Below are positions 1-7,620 of a DNA stretch of 10,197 bases, piece after piece. The notes below the pieces were generated by a model, which was given only the letters and a program-made list of their open reading frames with translations, was not told the DNA's origin and did no database searches. Both the position numbers and the translations under genes were made by a program. Numbering within the stretch: position 1 is the first letter of the stretch; every line of letters begins with the position of its first letter. This DNA is from Bacteroidota bacterium (lineage in GTDB: Bacteria; Bacteroidota; Bacteroidia; Bacteroidales; VadinHA17): assembly GCA_030613125.1 (NCBI GenBank), contig JAUWMO010000101.1, positions 1 to 10,197 on the forward strand, given 5' to 3'.

Positions 1-34
1 ATAAATTTTATTTAGGAAATGATATGGTACTTAT

Positions 35-847
35 ATGAATCTTCATCCAGACCAGCCTATAGGTATTTTTGATTCCGGAGTTGGAGGATTAACAGTGGCT
101 CATGCCATTAAGCAATTACTCCCTAATGAAAAGTTGATATACTTTGGCGATACCGCTCATTTACCATATGGAGATAAATCAAAAGATGCGATTGTTCATT
201 ATTCTTCAGATATCGGAAAATTTCTGTTAAACAAGGGTTGTAAGGTTGTTTTAATGGCTTGTAATTCTGCTTCAGCTGTTGCTTACAAGGAAATAAACAA
301 ACAAGTTGGTGAACAAACAATTGTTTTAAATGTCATTGATCCGGTAGTAGAATATATTGCAGATAACTTCAAGCAAGGAAAAATTGGTGTGATCGGGACC
401 AAAGCCACAATAAATTCAGGAGCATACGAATATAGGATCAAGGAAATCAGGGATGATCTTAAAGTGGTTGCTTTGGCAACACCTCTTTTTGTTCCAATGA
501 TAGAAGAGGGTTTTATTTTTGACAATATTAGTAATTCCATTATCCAGGCTTACTTGTCCAATGAAATATTGAACAAAATCAATGCCTTAATTCTAGGTTG
601 TACTCATTATCCCATCATTAAGAATCAAATTAATAAATACTTCAATTTTGAGGTTGAAATCTTAGATTCTTCCAAAATAGTAGCAGACAAGTTAAAATTC
701 CTTTTACAAGTAGAAGAACTCATTAATCCTCAGCAACAACCTGAACATGAGTTTTATGTATCTGATTATACCCAACATTTCAATAAAATTGCAAAGATGT
801 TTTTTGAGGAACCAATCCGGTTACTAAAAGCTAATCTTTGGGAATAA
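35..847 (+). CDS. murI: Glutamate racemase
   Basis: This enzyme interconverts L- and D-glutamate in the cytoplasm and supplies D-Glu for peptidoglycan stem peptides. The 270-residue length is normal for the family. The Asp/Glu racemase fold motifs are all present. GIFDSGVGG at residues 10-18 carries the conserved Asp13-Ser14. YFGDTAHLPYG lies at 36-46. The first catalytic cysteine is Cys76 in ACNSAS; the Ser that replaces the more usual Thr after CN is a mild variant. The second catalytic cysteine is Cys189 in LGCTHYP, followed by Thr190-His191. The ATG at 35 puts the GIFDSG motif about ten residues from the N-terminus, as in homologues. The gene stands alone on the plus strand here. Only 34 bases upstream are visible, so its promoter or operon partners lie outside the window. 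No strong terminator hairpin was found directly after it. The identification is very secure. Confidence 0.97.
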   Translation: MNLHPDQPIGIFDSGVGGLTVAHAIKQLLPNEKLIYFGDTAHLPYGDKSKDAIVHYSSDIGKFLLNKGCKVVLMACNSASAVAYKEINKQVGEQTIVLNVIDPVVEYIADNFKQGKIGVIGTKATINSGAYEYRIKEIRDDLKVVALATPLFVPMIEEGFIFDNISNSIIQAYLSNEILNKINALILGCTHYPIIKNQINKYFNFEVEILDSSKIVADKLKFLLQVEELINPQQQPEHEFYVSDYTQHFNKIAKMFFEEPIRLLKANLWE

Positions 848-885
848 AGCTGCATATTGGTTTTATATTCTACTAATCTGGTTTT

Positions 886-1104
886 TCAAAATTTTTCTAT
901 TGCCGGTTTTAAAGGTATGTTATTTCTACATTTAACAGCGTTGAACCATACATTGCAGATATTCCCCATTATCACATAAGCTATTGTTGCCGGATTTTCA
1001 GCAAAGTAACAATCATCTCCATATTTCAGAACATGTCCCATAACTGATAGGATTGAAGCCGTAATAATATCTTTTTTCTTACATACAGGAATTTTAAGAG
1101 TTTA
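886..1104 (-). pseudogene. Unidentified open stretch, possible gene remnant
   Basis: On the minus strand the frame is open from just after a TAA (1104-1102) to a TGA at 888-886, about 71 codons. It has no ATG near its beginning; the first ATG is at 1041-1039, which would leave a 51-residue product. The translation is not low-complexity and has mixed residues, for example MGHVLKYGDDCYFAENPA and AYVIMGNICNVWFNAVK, and this patch is visibly less AT-rich than its flanks. The same frame continues upstream past the TAA for a further 30 or so codons (with SARFSSYKDYL) before another stop. I do not recognise the protein. It could be the decayed 3' end of a gene or a chance open frame. An open frame of this length is not rare in 500 bases of AT-rich DNA, so confidence is low. 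Confidence 0.2.
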
Positions 1105-1243
1105 GTAACAATATGTGGAGATACAACAAAATAACAGGTAGTCTTTGTAAGATGAAAATCTCGCGGAAAAAAAATTCTCTAAATATCTGTATATGTTATG
1201 TTAAAAAATATAAAATATTATGAATTTTCCTTCTTGAAATTCC

Positions 1244-1251
1244 TAATTTTG
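1244..1251 (+). promoter_or_regulatory. Candidate Bacteroidota -7 element upstream of korA
   Basis: TAATTTTG matches the Bacteroidota primary sigma factor -7 consensus TAnnTTTG exactly and lies 118 bases upstream of the korA ATG in a gene-free region. No good TTTG -33 element lies at the expected 19-21 bases upstream, so the call rests on the -7 match alone. In AT-rich DNA such matches occur by chance. Confidence 0.3.
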
Positions 1252-1369
1252 TAAAAGTTTTAATAATGAACCTCTTTTAAGAAGAAATAAATGATGCATG
1301 TAAATAGGTTATTTTTTTATGTGCATTTAGTATTTCATAATCATACTTATTTGTTAATTTAACTTACAA

Positions 1370-3214
1370 ATGAATAAAAAGCCAGAAGTCATAGAACTTG
1401 AGGCGGTTGTGATCCGATTTTCGGGTGATTCAGGAGACGGGATGCAATTGACAGGTACGTTGTTTTCAAATACTTCAGCACTAATAGGAAACGATTTTTC
1501 TACGTTTCCTGATTATCCTTCTGAGATAAGGGCCCCCCAGGGGACAGTTGGAGGAGTATCTGGTTTCCAGGTCCATATAGGACATAATAAAGTGTTTACT
1601 CCGGGTGATTTTGCTGATGTTTTGGTGGCAATGAATCCGGCTGCATTAAAAGCCAATGCACAATGGATGAAACCCGGGGGTATTATTATTCTTGACAATG
1701 ATAATTTTGATGAAAAATGGATCAAGAAAGCAGGGTACTTTGAAGATCCGATCATTGAAGAAAAACTTGATAGATTCAATGTTATAAAGGCACCTATTAC
1801 TACCCTGACAAAAGAAGCGATTAAAGATCTTGGTTTAGATTTAAAAAGTGTTCTTAGAAGCAAAAATATGTTTGCTCTCGGTATGGTTTACTGGCTATAT
1901 AACCGGCCTTTAAATTTTACTGAACAGTTTATTGAATCCAAATTCCAGAAACGGCCTGTAATTATTGAGGCAAATAAGAAAGTTCTGAAGGCTGGATACA
2001 ACTTTGCTGAAACTATTGAGTCAATGAAGCCAACCTATATTGTTTCACCGGCACCTATCAGGAAAGGAACCTACAGGAACATTAACGGCAATGAAGCAAC
2101 TGCCTGGGGACTTATAGCTGCAGCTGAGAAGGCAGGATTGAACTTGTTTGTTGGATCATATCCGATCACACCAGCTACTGGTATCCTTGAGGAACTTTCA
2201 CTACGGAAAGATCTGGGAGTAAAATCGTTTCAGGCTGAAGATGAGATTGCGGGTATTTGTACAGCAATTGGTGCCAGTTTTGCAGGGCTTCTTGGAGTGA
2301 CAACCACCTCCGGACCAGGTTTGGCTTTAAAATCTGAAGCTTTAGGTTTAGCTGTTATGACAGAATTACCTCTGGTGGTTGTTGATGTTCAACGTGGAGG
2401 ACCTTCTACCGGCCTTCCAACTAAAACTGAACAATCTGATCTTATGCAGGCATTGTATGGAAGGAGTGGTGAAAGCCCGGTAGTAATTATCGCTGCCAGT
2501 ACACCTTCCAATTGTTTTGATTACGCTTTTCAGGCTGCAAAAATCGCAATCGAACATATGACCCCCGTTCTACTAATGACTGATGGATTTCTTGCAAATG
2601 GTTCACAACCATGGAGAATTCCCACTATGAATGAGTATCCTGAAATAAAAACAAGAATGGTTCCGAAAGATACAATAGATTACCAACCCTATGCTAGAGA
2701 TCCTGAGACACTTGTTAGAAGATGGGCAATTCCGGGAATGAAAGGAATGGAACACAGAGTTGGTGGACTAGAGAAAGATTTTTTAAAAGGTAGTGTTTCA
2801 CATGATCCGATAAACCATCAGAAAATGGTTAAGGTTCGTGAAGATAAAGTTAATAGGGTGGTTAATGTAATTCCAGATCTTGAGGTGATGGGCGATTCAC
2901 AGGGTGATTTATTGGTAGTTGGGTGGGGAGGAACCTTTGGTTATCTTAAAACCGCTGTCCAGGAACTTCAGGAAGAAGGGGAAAAAATCAGTTTAGCGCA
3001 TTTCAATTATATTAGACCACTGCCCGGGAATGCAAAAGAGATTTTCAGCGGTTTTAAAAGAATTATTGTTTGTGAACTGAATCTTGGGCAGTTTGCCAAT
3101 TATTTGAGGATAAAATGCCAGGAGTTTAAATATGAACAATATAATAAGGTTCAGGGTTTACCTTTTACCGTTGTAGAATTAAAAGAAGAATTTATCAAAT
3201 TACTGGGGGCATAA
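1370..3214 (+). CDS. korA: 2-oxoacid:ferredoxin oxidoreductase, fused gamma-alpha subunit (KorA-type)
   Basis: This is the large subunit of a CoA-dependent 2-oxoacid:ferredoxin oxidoreductase, most likely for 2-oxoglutarate. The complex decarboxylates a 2-oxoacid to its acyl-CoA and reduces ferredoxin, or runs in reverse as a CO2-fixing step. The 614 residues show the gamma domain first (about 12-205, with RFSGDSGDGMQLTG at 16-29 and SEIRAPQGTVGGVSG at 51-65). The TPP pyrimidine-binding alpha domain follows (about 238-420), with the substrate-site signature YPITP at 264-268, QAEDEIAG at 288-295 and QRGGPSTGLPTKTEQSDL at 341-358. The C-terminal transketolase-like domain runs from about 505 to 610. 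This gamma-alpha fusion is the arrangement of two-subunit enzymes of the Sulfolobus OFOR/KorAB type. korB follows after only 3 bases, so the two form one transcription unit. No ferredoxin-like 4Fe-4S delta subunit is encoded nearby. Substrate choice (2-oxoglutarate, pyruvate or broad) cannot be settled from the motifs alone. Confidence 0.93.
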   Translation: MNKKPEVIELEAVVIRFSGDSGDGMQLTGTLFSNTSALIGNDFSTFPDYPSEIRAPQGTVGGVSGFQVHIGHNKVFTPGDFADVLVAMNPAALKANAQWMKPGGIIILDNDNFDEKWIKKAGYFEDPIIEEKLDRFNVIKAPITTLTKEAIKDLGLDLKSVLRSKNMFALGMVYWLYNRPLNFTEQFIESKFQKRPVIIEANKKVLKAGYNFAETIESMKPTYIVSPAPIRKGTYRNINGNEATAWGLIAAAEKAGLNLFVGSYPITPATGILEELSLRKDLGVKSFQAEDEIAGICTAIGASFAGLLGVTTTSGPGLALKSEALGLAVMTELPLVVVDVQRGGPSTGLPTKTEQSDLMQALYGRSGESPVVIIAASTPSNCFDYAFQAAKIAIEHMTPVLLMTDGFLANGSQPWRIPTMNEYPEIKTRMVPKDTIDYQPYARDPETLVRRWAIPGMKGMEHRVGGLEKDFLKGSVSHDPINHQKMVKVREDKVNRVVNVIPDLEVMGDSQGDLLVVGWGGTFGYLKTAVQELQEEGEKISLAHFNYIRPLPGNAKEIFSGFKRIIVCELNLGQFANYLRIKCQEFKYEQYNKVQGLPFTVVELKEEFIKLLGA

Positions 3215-3217
3215 ACA

Positions 3218-4234
3218 ATGAAGGAACAAAATATAAAACTTACTTTTAAGGATTTTAAAAGTGATCAGGAAATTAGATGGTGCCCAGGATGTGGCGATCA
3301 TGCAATTCTTAATAGTATTCAACGGGCTCTTGCTGAATTGGGGATTGCCCGTGAAAAGTATGCTTTTATTTCAGGAATCGGATGTTCTTCCAGATTACCA
3401 TATTATATGAATACATATGGGTTCCATGGAATTCATGGACGTGCTGCAGTAATTGCCACTGGTACAAAAGTTGCAAACCCTGATCTTTCTGTTTGGGAGA
3501 TAACAGGAGATGGGGATGCACTGGCTATCGGAGGGAATCATTTTATCCATCTTATTCGGAGAAATATCGACATAAATCTGATCTTATTTAATAATGAGAT
3601 TTATGGATTAACCAAAGGTCAATATTCCCCGACTTCCAGAAAAGGAACAACAACAAAAACCTCACCTTTTGGCACTATTGAAACCCCATTTCATCCAGGT
3701 GTACTCGTAATTGGAGCTCAGGGAAAATTTTTCGCTCGTACTGTAGATAATAATATTAAATTATCAACTGATGTTTTTGTGGAAGCAGGAAAGCATGAAG
3801 GGACTTCAGTTGTTGAAGTACTTCAGAACTGTGTTATTTATAATGATAAGGTTTATGCGGAAATTACCGATAAAGAAGTGAAAGAAGAAAGACAAATTAT
3901 TTTGAAACATGGTGAACCTATGATTTTTGGCAAAAGTAATGATAAAGGATTAATCCTGGACGGTTTGAAACTTAAAGTAGTGAAAATAGGCGAGAAAGGA
4001 GTAAAAGAAAAAGATATTCTGGTTCATAAAGCCAATGAAAATAACCCTGGAATTCATACTATGCTTGCAAATATGAGATGGCCAAATTACCCTGTTGCCT
4101 TTGGAGTTATACGTAATGTGACTGCACCTACTTATGATGTAGCCATGGCAGGACAAATACAAAAAGTGCAGAATTCCTCAAAAATTAAAAAAATGGATGA
4201 TCTGCTACGAAGTGGAAATACCTGGGAAGTGTAA
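3218..4234 (+). CDS. korB: 2-oxoacid:ferredoxin oxidoreductase, beta subunit (KorB-type)
   Basis: This is the TPP- and iron-sulfur-binding partner of KorA. The 338 residues contain WCPGCGDH (Cys22 and Cys25), GIGCSS (Cys56) and LQNCVIYND (Cys205). In the Sulfolobus tokodaii two-subunit enzyme the single 4Fe-4S cluster is held by Cys12, Cys15, Cys46 and Cys197; the spacing here (3, 31, 149) is nearly the same, so a complete cluster site is inferred. The TPP-diphosphate/Mg motif starts at GDGDALAIGGNHF (97-109) and ends at LILFNNEIYG (121-130). A TPP-proximal segment, LTKGQYSPTSRKGTTTKTSP, lies at 131-150. The C-terminal tail beyond residue 210 is the usual extension in this family. The start is fixed by the 3-base gap to korA, and no Shine-Dalgarno site is evident, as is common in Bacteroidota. 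A strong intrinsic terminator follows the gene. Confidence 0.94.
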   Translation: MKEQNIKLTFKDFKSDQEIRWCPGCGDHAILNSIQRALAELGIAREKYAFISGIGCSSRLPYYMNTYGFHGIHGRAAVIATGTKVANPDLSVWEITGDGDALAIGGNHFIHLIRRNIDINLILFNNEIYGLTKGQYSPTSRKGTTTKTSPFGTIETPFHPGVLVIGAQGKFFARTVDNNIKLSTDVFVEAGKHEGTSVVEVLQNCVIYNDKVYAEITDKEVKEERQIILKHGEPMIFGKSNDKGLILDGLKLKVVKIGEKGVKEKDILVHKANENNPGIHTMLANMRWPNYPVAFGVIRNVTAPTYDVAMAGQIQKVQNSSKIKKMDDLLRSGNTWEV

Positions 4235-4256
4235 AATTTAATCTCCGTATGATGAG

Positions 4257-4280
4257 GCTTCCGGTGGAAGCTTTTTTTTT
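4257..4280 (+). terminator. Intrinsic terminator of korAB
   Basis: GCTTCC at 4257-4262 pairs perfectly with GGAAGC at 4266-4271 across a GGT loop and is followed directly by nine T residues (4272-4280). It begins 22 bases after the korB stop codon. It separates korAB from the next plus-strand genes. Confidence 0.88.
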
Positions 4281-4289
4281 ACATTATTC

Positions 4290-4308
4290 ATTGCTATAGT
4301 TTAGCAAT
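4290..4308. repeat. Short inverted repeat between korB and the small membrane protein gene
   Basis: ATTGCTA (4290-4296) and TAGCAAT (4302-4308) form a perfect 7-base inverted repeat around a 5-base loop. AT-rich sequence with a run of six T (about 4314-4319) follows it. It could be a weak second terminator or an operator for the downstream unit. Nothing in the sequence decides between these. Confidence 0.4.
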
Positions 4309-4428
4309 AAATATTTTTTAAGATAGAAGGTATTTGCAATTTTCAGAAATATATTATTTGCGGTGTGTATAACATTCTATATAACAGTCAAGGTTTAGAA
4401 GTATGAGATAAAAAGAGTAACTTTATGG

Positions 4429-4620
4429 GTGAAAGAGTACAAAAACTTTGGTTTCGTTTTCATTTTATCCCTGTTTAGTTTTGTAGTGATGAACAAAATA
4501 TTAGATGCCAATAAGAATATTGAAAAACTTCTGGCAGAAAAAACTGAAAATCTGAAAGAACTAGCCTGTGTTAACCAAATTCATAAAATAATTCGGGAAG
4601 CAAAATCTATTGAAGTATAA
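4429..4620 (+). CDS. Small single-pass membrane protein with coiled coil, GTG start
   Basis: This is a predicted 63-residue protein of unknown function. The first residues, KEYKN, precede one hydrophobic helix at about 7-21 (FGFVFILSLFSFVVM), followed by a charged amphipathic segment at about 24-60 with heptad-like leucines (NIEKLLAEKTENLKELA) that should form a coiled coil. The stretch EKTENLKELACVNQIHKII resembles the signalling helix found before GAF or kinase modules in sensor proteins (the K-E-L-x-C-L-x-x-I pattern), but no such module follows. Start choice: the frame is open back to a TAG at 4396-4398 and contains no ATG before GTG 4429; the overlapping ATG at 4425 is in another frame and stops after 17 codons. 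The next gene begins 18 bases downstream in the same frame, with only the TAA at 4618-4620 between them. The short length, rare start and lack of a recognised family keep confidence moderate. Confidence 0.6.
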   Translation: MKEYKNFGFVFILSLFSFVVMNKILDANKNIEKLLAEKTENLKELACVNQIHKIIREAKSIEV

Positions 4621-4638
4621 TTAATAATTTCAGATTAT

Positions 4639-7620
4639 ATGATTGGTGATCATAATTTTTATGAGGTTCAGAAATATGATTTTAGTGATACCTCTTTCAG
4701 TCTGTTATTGCAGAACAGGATCTATAAAGTGCTTTTAATCTGCAGTAATTATGATGCTTTTATGCTCGAGGAAGATGGTCGTATTGATGAACAGATTTTT
4801 ATTGAATATGTTTCATTAAACCTAAGGTATCCTCCAACTTTTTTTCAGGTAGATTCTGAAGTCAGAGCTTTTGAGATGCTCAAAAATGAAAATATAAATC
4901 TTATCATTATAGCTCAGGGAACTCAACAGCTTGATACTTTTCAACTTGCAAAAAAAATAAAAAAAAGATATTTCAAAATACCGATCGTAGTCCTTACTTA
5001 TTTTTCACGGGAAGTTTCAATTAAACTGGAGAATGAGGATCTTTCTGCTATTGATTATGTATTCTCATGGTTGGGTAATGCTGACCTCCTGATGGCAATT
5101 ATAAAACTTATTGAAGATAAGATGAATGCTGAATTTGATGTAGAAAAGATTGGTGTTCAAACCATCTTGCTGGTTGAAGATTCAATTCGTTATATTTCCT
5201 CCTATTTGCCGAATCTTTATAAAATTGTTTTAAAACAGTCACAAGAATTTCAAAGGGAAGCGCTTAATGAACACCAACAGATGTTACGCATGCGTGGACG
5301 CCCTAAAATCCTGCTGGCAACCACTTATGAGGATGCTTTAGCACTGTATAATAAATATAAATATAATTTACTTGGAATTATTTCTGATGTGAGTTTTAAA
5401 AAAGATGGAATAAAAGATGCTACAGCTGGTATCCAATTATGTAAGTTGGTAAAAGAAGAAGATAAGCATACGCCTTTTTTACTTCAATCATCAGATACGT
5501 CAATTAAAGATATAGCTGAGGAACTTGATGCAGGATTTATTCATAAATTTTCAAAATCACTTTCATTCGAGCTTAGGGATTTTATAATTCAAAATCTTGC
5601 CTTTGGACCTTTTGTTTTTAGGAACCCTGAAACCCTGAATGAAATAGACAGAGCTGAGAACCTCCAGGAATTTCAGCAAAAACTAATGTCTATCCCTGAT
5701 GAATGTCTTGATTATCATACCAGTCGTAATCATTTTTCAAAATGGTTAAATGCAAGAGCATTATTTCCAATTGCTCAAATGTTTAAATATCTAAGGAGAG
5801 ATGATTTCAATTCTATTGATGACCTGCGCCAATTTCTTTATGTGGCCATTTCAAGTTTCAGATATGGAAAGGGAAGGGGTGTTATTGCAAAATTTGATAA
5901 AAACAAATTCGATGAATATCTGATCTTTTCCAGAATTGGAAATGGTTCTATTGGTGGAAAAGCTCGAGGACTTGCTTTTTTGAATTCTGTTATTAAGAAA
6001 AATGGACTTTTTAACAAATATCCAAATGTTTATATAACTATTCCAAGGACAATTGTTATCAGCACAGATGTTTTTGATGAGTTTATGGAGAGTAATGATC
6101 TTTATAAGGTTGGGCTGTCAGATTTTTCTGATGAAGAAATACTACGACATTTTATAAATGCTGAATTACCTGGTTGGATTTATCAGGATCTTTATGCAAT
6201 TGTATCTGTATTTACAAAACCTGTTGCCATAAGATCTTCAAGCAAACTGGAGGATTCGCATTATCAGCCTTTTGCTGGGATATATTCAACATACATGATA
6301 CCAAAAGTATCTGACAAAAAGAAAATGGTAAAAATGCTTTCTGATGGGATTAAGGAAGTTTATGCCTCAGTATATTATAAGACAAGTAAAGCGTATATGA
6401 ATGCCACGTTAAATGTTATCGACGAAGAAAAAATGGGCATTATACTTCAGGAAGTATGTGGAAGTGCATATGGAAATTTGTATTACCCAACATTCTCAGG
6501 TGTTGCCCGGTCGATTAATTTTTATCCTGTTGGCAATGAAAAAGCCGAAGATGGAATGGCGAGAGTTGGATTAGGCCTGGGGAAACTAATAGTGGAAGGA
6601 GGCTTATCATTGAGGTTTTCACCAAAATATCCCAGAAAAATCATTCAATTATCATCCACCGATATGGCTTTAAAAAGCACTCAGAAAATGTTCTATGCCC
6701 TTGATCTTTTATATAAGAGCTTTGTTCCATCAACCGATGATGGAATAAATATTAAGAAACTTCCTATTGAAGAAGCAAAAGATTCAAAAGCTTTTAAATA
6801 TCTGGCCTCGACCTATGATTTTGAAAGTGAGATGTTAAGGGATGGTAGTATGGGAACTGGGAAAAAGATCATTACATTTTCTAATATTCTGAATAATAAT
6901 ATATTCCCTTTACCTGAAATACTTCGGGAACTACTTGAGATCGGTAAAAAAGAAATGAATAATCCTGTTGAGATTGAATTTGCAGTAAATCTGGATTCTT
7001 CTGACGAAGGACGGTTTTTTTTTAGTGCTCTTCAAATTCGGCCCATTGTTGATAATGATCAAATGGAAAGATTTCAACTTGATAAGATAAAAGAAGAAGA
7101 GACTATTATTATCTCGAATTCCGCCATGGGAAACGGTTTAATTCCAGATGTCCACGACATTATTTATATTAGACCTGAGAAATTTAATCCTTCATTGACA
7201 AAGAAAATTGCACATGATATTGAAAAAATAAATGAAAAATTCCGAAAAGAAAACAACCATTATGTGCTTATCGGACCGGGCCGTTGGGGGTCTCAGGATC
7301 CCTGGTTAGGAATACCAGTCAAGTGGCCGCAAATTTCACATGCGAAAGTAATTGTTGAATCCGGACTGGAAAATTTTCAGGTTGACCCCAGCCAGGGTAC
7401 TCACTTTTTCCAGAATCTTACCTCATTCAGAGTTGGGTACTTCACTATTAACCCGTTTATTAATGATGGCTATTTTGATATTGGGTTTCTGGATAATAAG
7501 CAGCCTGTATATGAGGATGAAATAATCAGGCATGTCAGATTTCCTGAAGCTCTTATTATAAAAATTGATGGCCGTCACAACAAAGGGGTTATTATTAAAC
7601 CAAAAGTTATAAGTCCTTAG
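4639..7620 (+). CDS. Dual receiver-like / PPDK-type ATP-grasp (PEP/pyruvate-binding domain) protein
   Basis: This 993-residue cytoplasmic protein belongs to the PEP/pyruvate-binding (PPDK_N) family but is not a complete PEP synthase or PPDK. Domains in order are as follows. Residues 28-155 form a receiver-like domain lacking the phosphoacceptor Asp (IIIAQGTQ at the expected strand end). Residues 174-320 form a second receiver with acidic pair Glu180-Asp181 (LLVEDS), candidate phosphoacceptor Asp250 (IISDVSF), Ser284/Ser285 and Lys303 or Lys306, plus an insertion near 200-222. A linker covers 330-425. An ATP-grasp domain spans about 430-805, with GGKARGLAFL (439-448), VAIRSSSKLEDS (529-540), FAGIYSTY (545-552), MGIILQEV (599-606) and ALQIRPI (797-803), equivalent to the nucleotide-site motifs of PPDK. 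The C-terminal domain (825-993) has LIGPGRWGSQDPWLGIP (877-893) and DPSQGTHFFQNLTS (916-929). There is no swivelling phosphohistidine motif (GGxTSHAAI type) and no PEP/pyruvate TIM barrel. A regulatory or phosphotransfer role is inferred; the substrate is unknown. The gene probably shares a transcript with the small membrane protein gene upstream. Confidence 0.85.
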   Translation: MIGDHNFYEVQKYDFSDTSFSLLLQNRIYKVLLICSNYDAFMLEEDGRIDEQIFIEYVSLNLRYPPTFFQVDSEVRAFEMLKNENINLIIIAQGTQQLDTFQLAKKIKKRYFKIPIVVLTYFSREVSIKLENEDLSAIDYVFSWLGNADLLMAIIKLIEDKMNAEFDVEKIGVQTILLVEDSIRYISSYLPNLYKIVLKQSQEFQREALNEHQQMLRMRGRPKILLATTYEDALALYNKYKYNLLGIISDVSFKKDGIKDATAGIQLCKLVKEEDKHTPFLLQSSDTSIKDIAEELDAGFIHKFSKSLSFELRDFIIQNLAFGPFVFRNPETLNEIDRAENLQEFQQKLMSIPDECLDYHTSRNHFSKWLNARALFPIAQMFKYLRRDDFNSIDDLRQFLYVAISSFRYGKGRGVIAKFDKNKFDEYLIFSRIGNGSIGGKARGLAFLNSVIKKNGLFNKYPNVYITIPRTIVISTDVFDEFMESNDLYKVGLSDFSDEEILRHFINAELPGWIYQDLYAIVSVFTKPVAIRSSSKLEDSHYQPFAGIYSTYMIPKVSDKKKMVKMLSDGIKEVYASVYYKTSKAYMNATLNVIDEEKMGIILQEVCGSAYGNLYYPTFSGVARSINFYPVGNEKAEDGMARVGLGLGKLIVEGGLSLRFSPKYPRKIIQLSSTDMALKSTQKMFYALDLLYKSFVPSTDDGINIKKLPIEEAKDSKAFKYLASTYDFESEMLRDGSMGTGKKIITFSNILNNNIFPLPEILRELLEIGKKEMNNPVEIEFAVNLDSSDEGRFFFSALQIRPIVDNDQMERFQLDKIKEEETIIISNSAMGNGLIPDVHDIIYIRPEKFNPSLTKKIAHDIEKINEKFRKENNHYVLIGPGRWGSQDPWLGIPVKWPQISHAKVIVESGLENFQVDPSQGTHFFQNLTSFRVGYFTINPFINDGYFDIGFLDNKQPVYEDEIIRHVRFPEALIIKIDGRHNKGVIIKPKVISP

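Larger units (their letters stand above)
848..1369. other. 522-base gap between murI and korA
   Basis: This stretch contains no convincing intact gene on either strand. Its left part (about 886-1104) holds an open stretch on the minus strand, listed separately. Its right part (about 1150-1369) is very AT-rich, as expected of a promoter/leader region for korA. It includes a TAATTTTG element (listed separately) and, just before the korA start, an 11-base perfect palindrome GTTAATTTAAC at 1353-1363. No tRNA, riboswitch-like fold or repeat array was recognised. Confidence 0.6.

Noticed and set aside
283..540. Minus-strand open frame inside murI
   Set aside because: It is opposite well-conserved murI coding sequence and shows no family motif.
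4333..4360. Possible Bacteroidota promoter: TTTG at 4333-4336 and TATTATTTG at 4352-4360
   Set aside because: The downstream element has one base too many between TA and TTTG, and the spacer (15 bases) is shorter than the expected 19-21, so it does not fit the consensus.
4425..4478. ATG at 4425 as start of a short peptide upstream of the large gene
   Set aside because: It is in a different frame from the hydrophobic/coiled-coil protein and stops after 17 codons; the GTG 4429 frame gives a coherent membrane protein instead.
4612..4645. Programmed stop readthrough or selenocysteine/pyrrolysine recoding joining the small and large genes
   Set aside because: The stop is TAA, which is not used for those amino acids, no recoding structure is visible, and the large gene has its own ATG at the expected N-terminus. 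It is kept only as a remote possibility in the findings.
4639..7620. Annotation of the 993-residue protein as PEP synthase or pyruvate phosphate dikinase
   Set aside because: The phosphohistidine and PEP/pyruvate TIM-barrel domains are not present; only the ATP-grasp module matches.
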